From assembly GCF_021401085.1 (NCBI RefSeq), contig NZ_JACBFP010000009.1:62001-126000 (forward strand): 64,000 bases of DNA. The letters run 5' to 3'. Both the position numbers and the translations under genes were made by a program. Position 1 is the stretch's first letter, and every line of letters begins with the position of its first letter. Origin of the DNA: Chryseobacterium sp. R2A-55 (GTDB taxonomy: Bacteria > Bacteroidota > Bacteroidia > Flavobacteriales > Weeksellaceae). A model generated the notes under the pieces. The model saw only the letters and a program-made list of their open reading frames with translations. It did not search any database and was not told where the DNA came from. This document shows, one piece after another, positions 1-7,525 of this stretch.

Positions 1-899
1 AAGCGGGAAAATCACTCTTAATTATTTCCGAGGAAGTGGAAGGTGAAGCACTGGCAACTTTAGTAGTAAACAAATTGAGGGGTTCTCTGAAAATCGCTGC
101 GGTAAAAGCGCCGGGATTCGGTGACAGAAGAAAAGCAATGTTGGAAGATATTGCCATCTTAACAGGCGGACAAGTAATCTCTGAAGAAAGAGGTTTCACC
201 ATGGAAAACGCCACTTTGGAAATGCTCGGTACTGCAGAAAAAGTAACCATCGACAAAGACAATACCACTATTGTAAACGGTGGAGGAGATGAAGCGCAGA
301 TCAAAGGTCGTGTGAACCAGATCAAAGCGCAAATGGAAACAACTACTTCGGATTACGACAGAGAAAAACTTCAGGAAAGACTGGCAAAATTAGCAGGTGG
401 AGTTGCAGTTCTTTATGTGGGAGCCGCTTCTGAAGTGGAAATGAAGGAGAAAAAAGACAGAGTTGATGACGCGTTACATGCAACCAGAGCCGCTGTGGAA
501 GAAGGAATCGTTGCAGGAGGTGGTGTTGCTTTGGTGAGAAGTATTTCCGCTTTGAACCTGGAAGGTGCAAACCAGGATGAGTCTACCGGAATCAAAATCG
601 TGAAAAGAGCAATCGAAGAGCCATTAAGACAAATCGTTGAAAATGCAGGTGGTGAAGGTTCTGTGATTGTGGCAAAAGTGGCGGATGGAAACGCAGATTT
701 TGGATACAATGCGAAAAACGACGAGTACGTGAACATGTTCGAAGCCGGAATTATCGACCCCACTAAAGTAGTCCGTGTTGCCCTTGAAAACGCTGCATCT
801 GTTGCTGGAATGTTGTTGACCACAGAATGTGTCATCACCGAAATCAAGAAAGACGAACCAGCGATGCCGATGGGTGGCGGAATGCCGGGAATGATGTAA
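1..899 (+). CDS. groL: GroEL chaperonin, C-terminal part (5' end outside window)
   Basis: This is the last 298 codons of the 60-kDa chaperonin, which forms the double-ring ATP-dependent folding cage in the cytoplasm with GroES. The reading frame is already open at base 3, encoding [20 protein letters not shown], so the ATG-like start at base 36 (a GTG) is internal. Visible hallmarks are the apical-domain stretch [17 protein letters not shown], the equatorial stretch with [15 protein letters not shown], and the Gly/Met-rich tail GGGMPGMM. GroES would be expected just upstream, outside the window. A stem-loop followed by a T-run lies about 40 bases after the stop, so groL is the last gene of its transcript. 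Identification is very secure; only the 5' boundary is unknown. Confidence 0.98.
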   Translation, partial: AGKSLLIISEEVEGEALATLVVNKLRGSLKIAAVKAPGFGDRRKAMLEDIAILTGGQVISEERGFTMENATLEMLGTAEKVTIDKDNTTIVNGGGDEAQIKGRVNQIKAQMETTTSDYDREKLQERLAKLAGGVAVLYVGAASEVEMKEKKDRVDDALHATRAAVEEGIVAGGGVALVRSISALNLEGANQDESTGIKIVKRAIEEPLRQIVENAGGEGSVIVAKVADGNADFGYNAKNDEYVNMFEAGIIDPTKVVRVALENAASVAGMLLTTECVITEIKKDEPAMPMGGGMPGMM

Positions 900-936
900 G
901 AAGCGGGAAGCCGAATACAGAAACGTCATAAATTTA

Positions 937-970
937 AATCCGTTCAGAATTTTCTGAGCGGATTTTTTTT
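937..970 (+). terminator. Rho-independent terminator of groL
   Basis: A stem of about 13 base pairs (arms start AATCCG and end CGGATT, one G-U pair) with a two-base loop is followed directly by eight T. It starts about 38 bases after the groL stop codon and separates it from the convergent gene that ends near 1085-1137. Confidence 0.85.
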
Positions 971-1084
971 ATTACTCTGATTCCTGAAGTTTTTCATTGA
1001 GCAGCAGCAGTTTTCTAATAACTTACTGAAAGTCAAAATTCATGTCGTGACCCTTTATCGTTCGAGGAACGAAGAAATACCGAT

Positions 1085-2372
1085 TTATTTTTTAGGGATT
1101 TGAAAATAGTTGGTCGCAGCAAAAAAATCCATTTCTTCAGAGAGGGCAAAAACTTCCATGATTTGCTGCCAACCTTCGAGAATGAAAAGAAACCTGTCTT
1201 CCCTTTTTTTTCATCCAATTGTTATAAAATGAAAAGTGGGTCTCCTCAATCAAATTTTTGAGGTTTTCTTTGATCTTTGTTTTTTCCTCCTTCCCTACAA
1301 AGTCATATTTCACAAAATAGTACAGAATTGAAAAATATTTTGTGCAACCGCAATAAAGATTATCTAAAACCACATCATTCAAATACTGGAGTGAATTTTC
1401 CCTGTCTCCTATTTTAAAGTAAGCGACAGCGCAGAGAATCTTCAAACTTTCGGCGTGACTAAGCAGGCGCTCTTCAGGCAAAATGCTGCAGTCGGGAATT
1501 TTCTGTTCGGTGTTGTTTTCAATTAGCCATTTGATTTCAGCTGTTTTATCGGTAAAGATGAGGTACTCTAAAATGACATTTTCAAAACTGAAAACGGAAT
1601 GAATCGAGCCCGGAAGATAGAGTCTTCTTGAAACCAGCATCTCTGCATACACTTCCTGAAACATTTTGTCATCACCCTTAAGCCAGGAATACAGCAGCTG
1701 AACCCCAAATTTCCTTCCGGCGAAAACCATGGAGACCTCTTCTGTTACTTCTGTTTCTGCAATTTTCCGATGATAAAGTTCCATAAATTCCGGGTTTTCG
1801 GAGAGAAATGCACCCATGAACATAAAACTGTAGGCAAATATTTTCGCTTCGTTGTTTCGGTGAAATTTCAGATAATCCTGAAAATATTGCACATACGCAC
1901 CTGCAATCATATCGCGCATGGGATGTTCTTCGATAAAGAATTTTCTCACCAGTGGATATTTCATCATTTTGCAATGAAGTGAAATCAACATGGTGGGAGA
2001 TTCAGTAATCTGCCGGCAAAGTTTGTTACTCATGTCCCAGAAATCATCACTTTTTCCACCAAATTCGGTGAAAAAGATGTCCAGCTCATTACGGAGGAGA
2101 TCTTGTTTGAAATGGGAAAAATTCTTAAAACCAGTATAAATAGCCAGCGCATCCAGCGTAAAAGTAGAAAATCCACCGTCATACTTAATGACCCCGAAAA
2201 AGCGGCGAAGCGTTTGGGAGTGCACCATATATCCCAGAGAGCTCAATTCACTTGAAAGAAAATTGCAGTCTGGAGAATTTCTGATTTCTTTTCCAAACTT
2301 TTCAGTAACTGATTTCTTGAGTTGTTGAATGTCTTTCTCTTCAATGCCCATCTCTGATGGTAGTTTTAACAA
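1085..2372 (-). pseudogene. Helical regulator-like protein, apparent frameshift near the 3' end
   Basis: The uninterrupted frame runs 2372 to 1137 and gives 411 residues. I do not recognise a named family. Residues 40-95 (LSSLGYMVHSQTLRRFFGVI, then a stretch containing LDALAIYTGFKNFSHF) resemble the small helical N-terminal module that precedes variable regions in many flavobacterial proteins, and may bind DNA; this is inference. The rest is leucine-rich and probably alpha-helical repeat. After NNWMKKK the frame ends in an unlikely basic tail (RQVSFHSRRLAANHGSFCPL). The break falls on a run of eight T at 1204-1211. Removing one base gives a plausible amphipathic ending (REDRFLFILEGWQQIMEVFA, ending in FQIPKK and TAA at 1085-1087) and a 428-residue protein. 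Either a real frameshift or a homopolymer sequencing error explains this. It is divergent from a small transcription unit at 2442-2559. Confidence 0.7.
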
Positions 2373-2403
2373 ATCTACAAAAAATATTAGATTTAATTAA
2401 CAT

Positions 2404-2419
2404 TGTACAAACTTGTACA
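2404..2419. promoter_or_regulatory. Perfect palindrome, candidate operator
   Basis: TGTACAA, two bases, TTGTACA: a perfect 7-2-7 inverted repeat. It sits 32 bases upstream of the ATG of the regulator-like gene (start 2372, minus strand) and 22 bases upstream of a plus-strand -7 box at 2442. Position and symmetry fit a binding site for a dimeric regulator acting on both divergent promoters. Which protein binds it is unknown. Confidence 0.5.
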
Positions 2420-2441
2420 GCGGTTTTATTGGTTTTTCGAT

Positions 2442-2449
2442 TACTTTTG
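2442..2449 (+). promoter_or_regulatory. -7 box TACTTTTG of a small transcription unit
   Basis: Exact match to the Bacteroidota -7 consensus TAnnTTTG. It is followed after about 16 bases by a 13-codon ORF and about 75 bases later by a strong terminator. I see no good -33 TTTG at the usual 17-23 base spacing; the nearest TTG is inside the palindrome 26 bases upstream. Confidence 0.55.
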
Positions 2450-2465
2450 TAGCCCGAAAACGCCA

Positions 2466-2507
2466 ATGATGAGGAAGAAAAAAAAAGAACAAGAAAAGCT
2501 TAAGTAA
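2466..2507 (+). CDS. Candidate 13-residue lysine-rich micro-ORF
   Basis: Reads MMRKKKKEQEKLK and stops at TAA. Nine of 13 residues are charged. It is framed by a consensus -7 box 17 bases upstream and a terminator 17 bases downstream, so a dedicated short RNA of about 100 bases is likely. Whether the peptide is made is uncertain: Bacteroidota often lack a strong Shine-Dalgarno site, and none is obvious here. The unit could instead be a small regulatory RNA or an attenuated leader. Confidence 0.3.
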   Translation: MMRKKKKEQEKLK

Positions 2508-2523
2508 GCAATTTTCTAATCAG

Positions 2524-2559
2524 CAATTCGCCAAAAGTATTGGGGAATTGTTTTTTTTT
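2524..2559 (+). terminator. Rho-independent terminator of the small unit
   Basis: Arms CAATTC-G-CCAA and TTGG-G-GAATTG pair with a single G-G mismatch around the loop AAGTA, followed by nine T. The only plus-strand candidate upstream is the small unit starting near 2456. Confidence 0.85.
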
Positions 2560-2908
2560 AGATGGTCTTTTGTTCATGGGCAGCTGTCATTAGGAGTAAT
2601 GAGGAAACTGTGAAACTAAAATGACAAATTTTTATACCAAGTTGCAAAGGTTGCAGTAAATCAAAATCTGTAACATTCCTGAAGGGCAACTCAAACTCTG
2701 CTAGGGAATAGAATAATTGCAATTATTGCTGAAAAAATATTTCCACCATCCAAAATTAAGTACGGTAAGTTTGGCAATTTGCACAATTTCAAATGGGAGT
2801 TCATCAGGTAGAAAATAATGATGAGGTGCAAAAATAAACGATAAAACTTTCTTAAAGTCTTAAAATTGGACAAAGCTATACAGATAATTCCCTAATACGT
2901 TCCGCTTC

Positions 2909-4300
2909 TCAATAACCCAATAGCTTCAAAACATCTTCCGGTTTTTGTTCCTCGCGGAAAAGCGTGTAAACAAAATTCCCGTCTTCATCTTTGTCGATGA
3001 GGATATGTTTCGGCTGCGGCATCAAACAGTGGTGAACACCACCATATCCACCGATGGTTTCCTGATAAGCTCCGGTATGGAAAAACCCGATGTATAAAGG
3101 TTTTGTATCGCTGAAAACCGGGAGATAAATCGCATTCGTATGCTGTTCGGAATTATAATAATCATCAGAGTCGCAAGTCAGTCCGCCGAGAAAAACCCTT
3201 TCATAAGTGTCTTCCCACCGGTTCAATGGAAGCATAATGAAATGTCGGGAAATCGCCCAAGTGTCGGGTAAAGTGGTCATGAAAGAAGAATCGATCATGT
3301 TCCATTTTTCCCGGTCGTTCTGCCTTTTTTGGGAGATAATTTTATAGAGATGTCCGCCGCTTTCTCCCACGGTAAAACTGCCGAATTCGGTATAGATATT
3401 GGGTTCCTCCACACCTTCCTCTTCGCAGAATTTCTTGATTTGAGAAACAATTTCATTCACCATATACTGGTAATCATAATCGAAATTCAGGGATGTTTTA
3501 ATCGGGAAACCCCCGCCAATATTAAGGGAATCTACTTCGGGTGCGATTTTTTTCAAACGGGCATAAACCCGGAGACATTTGTAGAGTTCGTTCCAATAAT
3601 ACGCTGTGTCCTTAATCCCGGTATTGATGAAAAAATGGAGCATCTTCAATCTTGCGTTGGGATGTTCTGCAATTTTTTGGCTGTAATAAGGAATGATGTC
3701 CTTGTAACCGATTCCCAATCTTGAGGTATAAAATTCGAATTTCGGTTCTTCTTCCGATGCAATTCTGATCCCGATATCGAAATTCACATCGATGCTTTCC
3801 GTCAGTTTGTCGAGTTCGCGGTAATTATCGAGGATTGGTGTGATATTCTCAAAGCCACTGTTGATTAAATCTGCGATTTTCGTCAAGTAATCATCGGTCT
3901 TAAAACCGTTGCAGATCACCTCCACATTTTTGTCAAACTTCCCTTTGTCATAAAGCGATTTCACGATGTCCATATCATACGCCGAAGACGTTTCGATGGA
4001 AATATCGTTTTTCAGCGCTTCCTCCAAAACAAAGGCAAAGTGGCTGGATTTAGTACAGTAGCAATATCGGTAGTTTTTCTTGTAGTCGTTGATTTCGAAA
4101 GCTTCTTTAAACCACGCTTTCGCACGCTGAATATTGGTGGAAATTTTCGGCAGATAATTAAATTTCAGAGGGGTGCCAAATTTTTCCACGACTTCCATCA
4201 AAGGAATTCCGTGAAAAAGAAGCTGATTTTCCGCCACATCGAATTCCTCTGTCGGGAAATAAAGGGTCTGGTCAATAAGTTCTGAATATTTAATTTTCAT
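2909..4300 (-). CDS. speA: Biosynthetic arginine decarboxylase (fold III, PLP-dependent)
   Basis: Converts arginine to agmatine, the first step of the agmatine route to putrescine and spermidine. It is a 463-residue fold-III (alanine-racemase-like) decarboxylase, shorter than the roughly 630-660-residue enterobacterial SpeA. Lys84 in YCYCTKSSHF is the expected PLP Schiff-base residue. The glycine-rich phosphate-binding loop follows in LNIGGGFPIKTSLNFDYDY. The C-terminal part, containing GGYGGVHHCLMPQPKHIL, is typical of the flavobacterial subgroup. The arginase-family gene in this window (32364) looks like HutG and not agmatinase, so the next enzyme of the route must be elsewhere. It is last in a minus-strand run that begins with valS. 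Substrate is assigned by subgroup resemblance; other basic amino acids are possible but less likely. Confidence 0.88.
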   Translation of the reverse strand: MKIKYSELIDQTLYFPTEEFDVAENQLLFHGIPLMEVVEKFGTPLKFNYLPKISTNIQRAKAWFKEAFEINDYKKNYRYCYCTKSSHFAFVLEEALKNDISIETSSAYDMDIVKSLYDKGKFDKNVEVICNGFKTDDYLTKIADLINSGFENITPILDNYRELDKLTESIDVNFDIGIRIASEEEPKFEFYTSRLGIGYKDIIPYYSQKIAEHPNARLKMLHFFINTGIKDTAYYWNELYKCLRVYARLKKIAPEVDSLNIGGGFPIKTSLNFDYDYQYMVNEIVSQIKKFCEEEGVEEPNIYTEFGSFTVGESGGHLYKIISQKRQNDREKWNMIDSSFMTTLPDTWAISRHFIMLPLNRWEDTYERVFLGGLTCDSDDYYNSEQHTNAIYLPVFSDTKPLYIGFFHTGAYQETIGGYGGVHHCLMPQPKHILIDKDEDGNFVYTLFREEQKPEDVLKLLGY

Positions 4301-4406
4301 GGGTCAAATCGAGGTTTAATTGAATTGCAAATTTGGTGAAAAAAGTTGGGATTGGCAGATTAATTTACGGTTTTTGACTTAAGAAATGATTACAAAACAA
4401 GTCTGC

Positions 4407-5087
4407 TTATTTTTCCACGAAAACAATCAGGTCGCCTTTCTGAAATTCAATAGAAACGAGATCTTTGGCAGCAAAATTTCTGGTTCCAATTCTGCTGGTA
4501 ATTTCCAGTTTTTCTTTATCTAAAGACCAATTCAAGCCTTTTGTGACAATGTTTTCGGCAATGGGAAAAGGATAAAGCGAAATCATTTTCCCTTTCACAT
4601 TCTCTAAAACTAAATTTTTCGGTGAAAAAAAATAGGTAGAAAACTCATCGAAAAAGGTGATTTCCAATTCATCTTTAAAGTGAAAAGCAACCGTAAGATT
4701 TCCAAGGAAATGGTCCATTTCACCGCCACTGCCACCGTAAACATGAACTTGCTTAAAACCTTTTGTTTTGATGATCTCAAGGGATTTTTCAAAATCGGTT
4801 TTCTCCTGATCTGGAGTGTAGATGAATATTTCTTCATAAATTTCGTCATCATTACCCGTGTGCGAATCAAAATCTCCAGAAATAAAATCGAGTTTTTCCA
4901 CTGGGAAATTTTTCTCTTTCAAGTAATGGAAAGCACCGTCAGAACAGGCGATCAAATCATAACCGTCAATTTCGGGGATGTCTTTAGGGGGAACTCCGTT
5001 GATGAAAAGTAGGGCATTTCCACCCCCAGAATTTCTTCTTAACCGAGAACAGCTTTTTGAGTCGAGGTTCTTTTTAATGTTTTTCAC
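4407..5087 (-). CDS. thiN: Thiamine pyrophosphokinase
   Basis: Transfers pyrophosphate from ATP to thiamine to make thiamine diphosphate. Family signatures appear in order: LIACSDGAFHYLKE near residue 46, ISGDFDS near 69, the acidic DQEKTDFEKSLE near 93, and GGSGGEMDHFLGNL near 118, corresponding to the usual GG-DH-L-N motif. The core begins at about residue 24 (NALLFINGVPPKD). The first 23 residues (MKNIKKNLDSKSCSRLRRNS and GGG) are an unusual basic extension with no better in-frame start after it, so the true start is slightly uncertain. A thiamine-monophosphate kinase (thiL) lies at 42578-43639, so the genome carries both the salvage and de novo last steps. Confidence 0.9.
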   Translation of the reverse strand: MKNIKKNLDSKSCSRLRRNSGGGNALLFINGVPPKDIPEIDGYDLIACSDGAFHYLKEKNFPVEKLDFISGDFDSHTGNDDEIYEEIFIYTPDQEKTDFEKSLEIIKTKGFKQVHVYGGSGGEMDHFLGNLTVAFHFKDELEITFFDEFSTYFFSPKNLVLENVKGKMISLYPFPIAENIVTKGLNWSLDKEKLEITSRIGTRNFAAKDLVSIEFQKGDLIVFVEK

Positions 5088-5154
5088 CGGTAAGTAAATA
5101 TTTCGTTTGAATGCCCTTTTAATTTGCTCTGTCCGGAGAGAACCAGAGTGAGGA

Positions 5155-5724
5155 TTATCGGTTGTTCGGATTCCAATATTCTTCGGTATCGTTATTTAAT
5201 TTTGATACATATCTTGCCAAAACAAACAAATAGTCTGATAATCTGTTCAAATATGTAATCAGCTCCACACGAACTTCTTCAGTCTCGTTTAAGAATACCA
5301 AACTGCGTTCCGCTCTTCGGCAAATGGTTCTGCAAACGTGAAGCAAGGTCGCTGATTTCCCGCCTCCCGGAAGGATGAAATATTGCAGGGGTTCCAAATG
5401 TTTTTCCCACTCGTCAATCCAGGATTCCAGTTCTTCGATTTCTTTTTCGGAAATCATTAAGCTCAGTCTGGATTTTCCGTTCGCCAATGTCAGTCGATCA
5501 GTGGGCGTTGCAGATTCTGAACCGAGGGTGAATAAATCGAACTGGATTTTCTTAAGTTGCTTGTTTACATTTTCGTCTGTTATTTCCGATTTTGCGACTC
5601 CGATAAAGGAATTCAGTTCGTCGATATTTCCGTATGATTCCACTCTTGAGGATGCTTTTGAAACGCGGGTTCCGCCGTAAAGTGCGGTGGTTCCTTTGTC
5701 GCCGGTTTTGGTGTAGATTTTCAT
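5155..5724 (-). CDS. PduO/CobO-type cob(I)alamin adenosyltransferase
   Basis: Attaches the adenosyl group of ATP to cob(I)alamin to make adenosylcobalamin. Residues 1-20 (MKIYTKTGDKGTTALYGGTR) are the classic PduO-type N-terminal ATP-binding motif. SYGNIDELNSFIG and the C-terminal helix ending in RLSDYLFVLARYV are further family marks. I place the start at 5724, eight codons inside the longest frame, because the family begins at this methionine; this gives 189 residues, the normal length. No cobalamin-synthesis genes are nearby, so it probably works in cobalamin salvage. It sits 67 bases upstream of thiN on the same strand. Confidence 0.92.
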   Translation of the reverse strand: MKIYTKTGDKGTTALYGGTRVSKASSRVESYGNIDELNSFIGVAKSEITDENVNKQLKKIQFDLFTLGSESATPTDRLTLANGKSRLSLMISEKEIEELESWIDEWEKHLEPLQYFILPGGGKSATLLHVCRTICRRAERSLVFLNETEEVRVELITYLNRLSDYLFVLARYVSKLNNDTEEYWNPNNR

Positions 5725-5830
5725 TTTTGAATAAATAAAAGCCAGCAAATCCCTGCTTGCAGGTCTTTACATAAGATTGATAAATAGGAGGTAAAATTAC
5801 GGAAATAAATATTTGCAAAAGATTTTGACT

Positions 5831-6697
5831 TTAAGAAAGCTCATTCAGCACTATTTTCCACAAAACCTTATTAAAGGTCCGGAAAAAGTTGATGTGGCCG
5901 ATTTCGCCTTTTGGGGATTCAGAAACTTTCACCTCGCGATAGGTTTTTTTCAAGTTGGGATAACCTCTGTTCATCAGACTTTCCATTCCTTTCATGGTCA
6001 CCCACGGATCATCTTCGGCATGAATGATGAACGCTTCCTGGGTCAAGGTTTTCGAAAAATCCTCGTCAATTTTCTCGAATAGTTTGCTGGTGGATTTTCT
6101 GTTTAAGATCAGGGTTTTCCAATCATATGCGACTCCTTTGGGCAAAGATTCCCCTAAACCGAAACTGGTTGCCGGGAAATATCCTAGCAATTTAGTGCAG
6201 GCCGGAAGTGCAATTCCAAAACCGAAAATCGCAGTAAATGCCACATTCCATGGCAAATTTCCGATGTATGCGTCTTGGGTTCCAACAAAGATAAATTTCT
6301 CAAAAATCCTGGAGTCCCTGTTCATTCCGAGAATCAGTGCGCCCACGGAATGACCCAGGCAAAATTTTCGGTAATCAGCGTAGTTTTCCTGAATAAAATG
6401 GGTTAAAGTGGTGAAATCTTTTGTTCCCCAAATCCTCATGGATCCGGTGAAACCCTTCAGTTTTTCCGGTTTAGATTCATTGATTCCACGGTAATCATAC
6501 GTTAATACCGTAAAACCGTGCCCTGCAAAATAATTGGCGAAAGAAAAATAGACCTGTTGTTTCACCCCGGTCGCAGAGTTGATGAGCAAGAGTTTTCCGT
6601 TTGAATGTTCTGGTTCAAAAAGTTTGACGGAAAGCGGAAAATTATCTGAAGTTTTAAGGATTAAATCTTTCATTTTTAAAGAAAATCCACTCATCAA
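5831..6697 (-). CDS. Alpha/beta hydrolase fold protein
   Basis: A 288-residue serine hydrolase of unknown substrate. The nucleophile elbow is GHSVG with Ser at about residue 117. A likely acid lies in HAEDDPWVT near residue 233 and the catalytic His in GEIGHINFF near 272. TYDYRGINESKP near residue 66 is the usual oxyanion-side loop of this fold. It resembles the predicted hydrolases once grouped as COG4757. There is no signal peptide. The start could be at 6697 or eight codons later at 6673 (MKDLILKTSDNF). It lies in the same-strand run between a DUF4241 protein and the adenosyltransferase; context gives no substrate. Confidence 0.8.
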   Translation of the reverse strand: MMSGFSLKMKDLILKTSDNFPLSVKLFEPEHSNGKLLLINSATGVKQQVYFSFANYFAGHGFTVLTYDYRGINESKPEKLKGFTGSMRIWGTKDFTTLTHFIQENYADYRKFCLGHSVGALILGMNRDSRIFEKFIFVGTQDAYIGNLPWNVAFTAIFGFGIALPACTKLLGYFPATSFGLGESLPKGVAYDWKTLILNRKSTSKLFEKIDEDFSKTLTQEAFIIHAEDDPWVTMKGMESLMNRGYPNLKKTYREVKVSESPKGEIGHINFFRTFNKVLWKIVLNELS

Positions 6698-6777
6698 GAA
6701 ATGGATATCTGTTTTTCAAAATTAACGATTTACCTTTAGCTAAAATGAAATTTCAGTATGTGGAAAATAGGAGTTGA

Positions 6778-7422
6778 TCAATTTTCAACCTCCACCTCAA
6801 TAAATTCCGAAATGATTTTCACCGGTGAATTATTTGGGTCCACACCGATATAACTGGCGTAAAAACCTTCGCCATAACCGGTTTCGAAAGCGATGATGTT
6901 CCCCGGTTTTTCGTCATTGGGTTTCAGGAAGGCGAATTGATCTATTGCCCCGTTTTCATCAAAAAAGTGTTGATGAAAAAATTCCTCGTAAATTCCCATG
7001 AAATCGTCACCTTTTCTGTGGAAAAGCCTCTTTTCCAAATGGTTCAGTTCAGTCTGGGTTTCCAGATCCATGAAGCAGCCCATTCCGCTTTCTACCGGAT
7101 ATCCGAAGATTTCGCCTTCTTTTAAATCTTTTGGATGTTCTCCGGATCGGGTAGCCAGCTTCCATTCTGAAATTTCTCGGTCTGAAAAAACAATTTCTGC
7201 ATATGCAACACAATTGCTGTCTCTTTCTTTATGCACAAAAACCGGAAATTCACCGATTGGGAAAGCGGTTTCAAACGCTGGCATTTCCCCTGTTGTCAAT
7301 GGATCAGAAGCAACCAGTTTACCTGTTGGAAGTTCTATTTTTCCAACTTCAAATGTTTCGAGCAAAGGACTTTCAACAAAATCTTTGTTGAAAAGTTTGG
7401 CGATATTTTCGAGATGTTTCAT
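6778..7422 (-). CDS. DUF4241 family protein
   Basis: A 214-residue cytoplasmic protein of unknown function. The family pattern is visible: GKLVASDPLTTGEMPAFE near residue 35, a P-G-E-FPV strand (FPIGEFPVFVHKERDSNC), then GYPVESGMGCFMD near residue 107, and the C-terminal GYGEGFYASYIGVDPNN. There is no signal peptide, membrane segment or catalytic motif that I recognise. It lies 103 bases downstream of valS on the same strand. Confidence 0.8.
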   Translation of the reverse strand: MKHLENIAKLFNKDFVESPLLETFEVGKIELPTGKLVASDPLTTGEMPAFETAFPIGEFPVFVHKERDSNCVAYAEIVFSDREISEWKLATRSGEHPKDLKEGEIFGYPVESGMGCFMDLETQTELNHLEKRLFHRKGDDFMGIYEEFFHQHFFDENGAIDQFAFLKPNDEKPGNIIAFETGYGEGFYASYIGVDPNNSPVKIISEFIEVEVEN

Positions 7423-7525
7423 AAAAAAGAGTATGGAGAAAAAAGCATAGAAGATAGACTACAAAAACTGCTTATTTTGTTCGTAATTTACATTGAATCA
7501 TACCATTTCAGATCTTTTCGAATTC

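Larger units (their letters stand above)
2373..2908. other. Intergenic region between the regulator-like gene and speA
   Basis: This 536-base stretch holds the palindrome (2404-2419), the -7 box (2442-2449), the micro-ORF and the terminator listed separately. From about 2560 to 2908 I see only A+T-rich sequence with no convincing gene, RNA or repeat. A 60-codon minus-strand frame at 2691-2873 has no recognisable features. Confidence 0.6.

Noticed and set aside
413-847. 144-codon minus-strand frame inside groL
   Set aside because: A shadow of the strongly conserved groL reading frame; such antisense frames are common there.
1033-1218. Separate 61-codon gene at the end of the regulator-like gene
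   Set aside because: It is one of the other frames over the frameshifted 3' end; the third frame gives the natural continuation instead.
2691-2873. 60-codon minus-strand frame upstream of speA
   Set aside because: A+T-rich chance frame with no motif, promoter or neighbour logic.
5725-5748. Longer start for the PduO-type adenosyltransferase
   Set aside because: The family begins at MKIYTKTGDKG; the extra eight residues have no counterpart.
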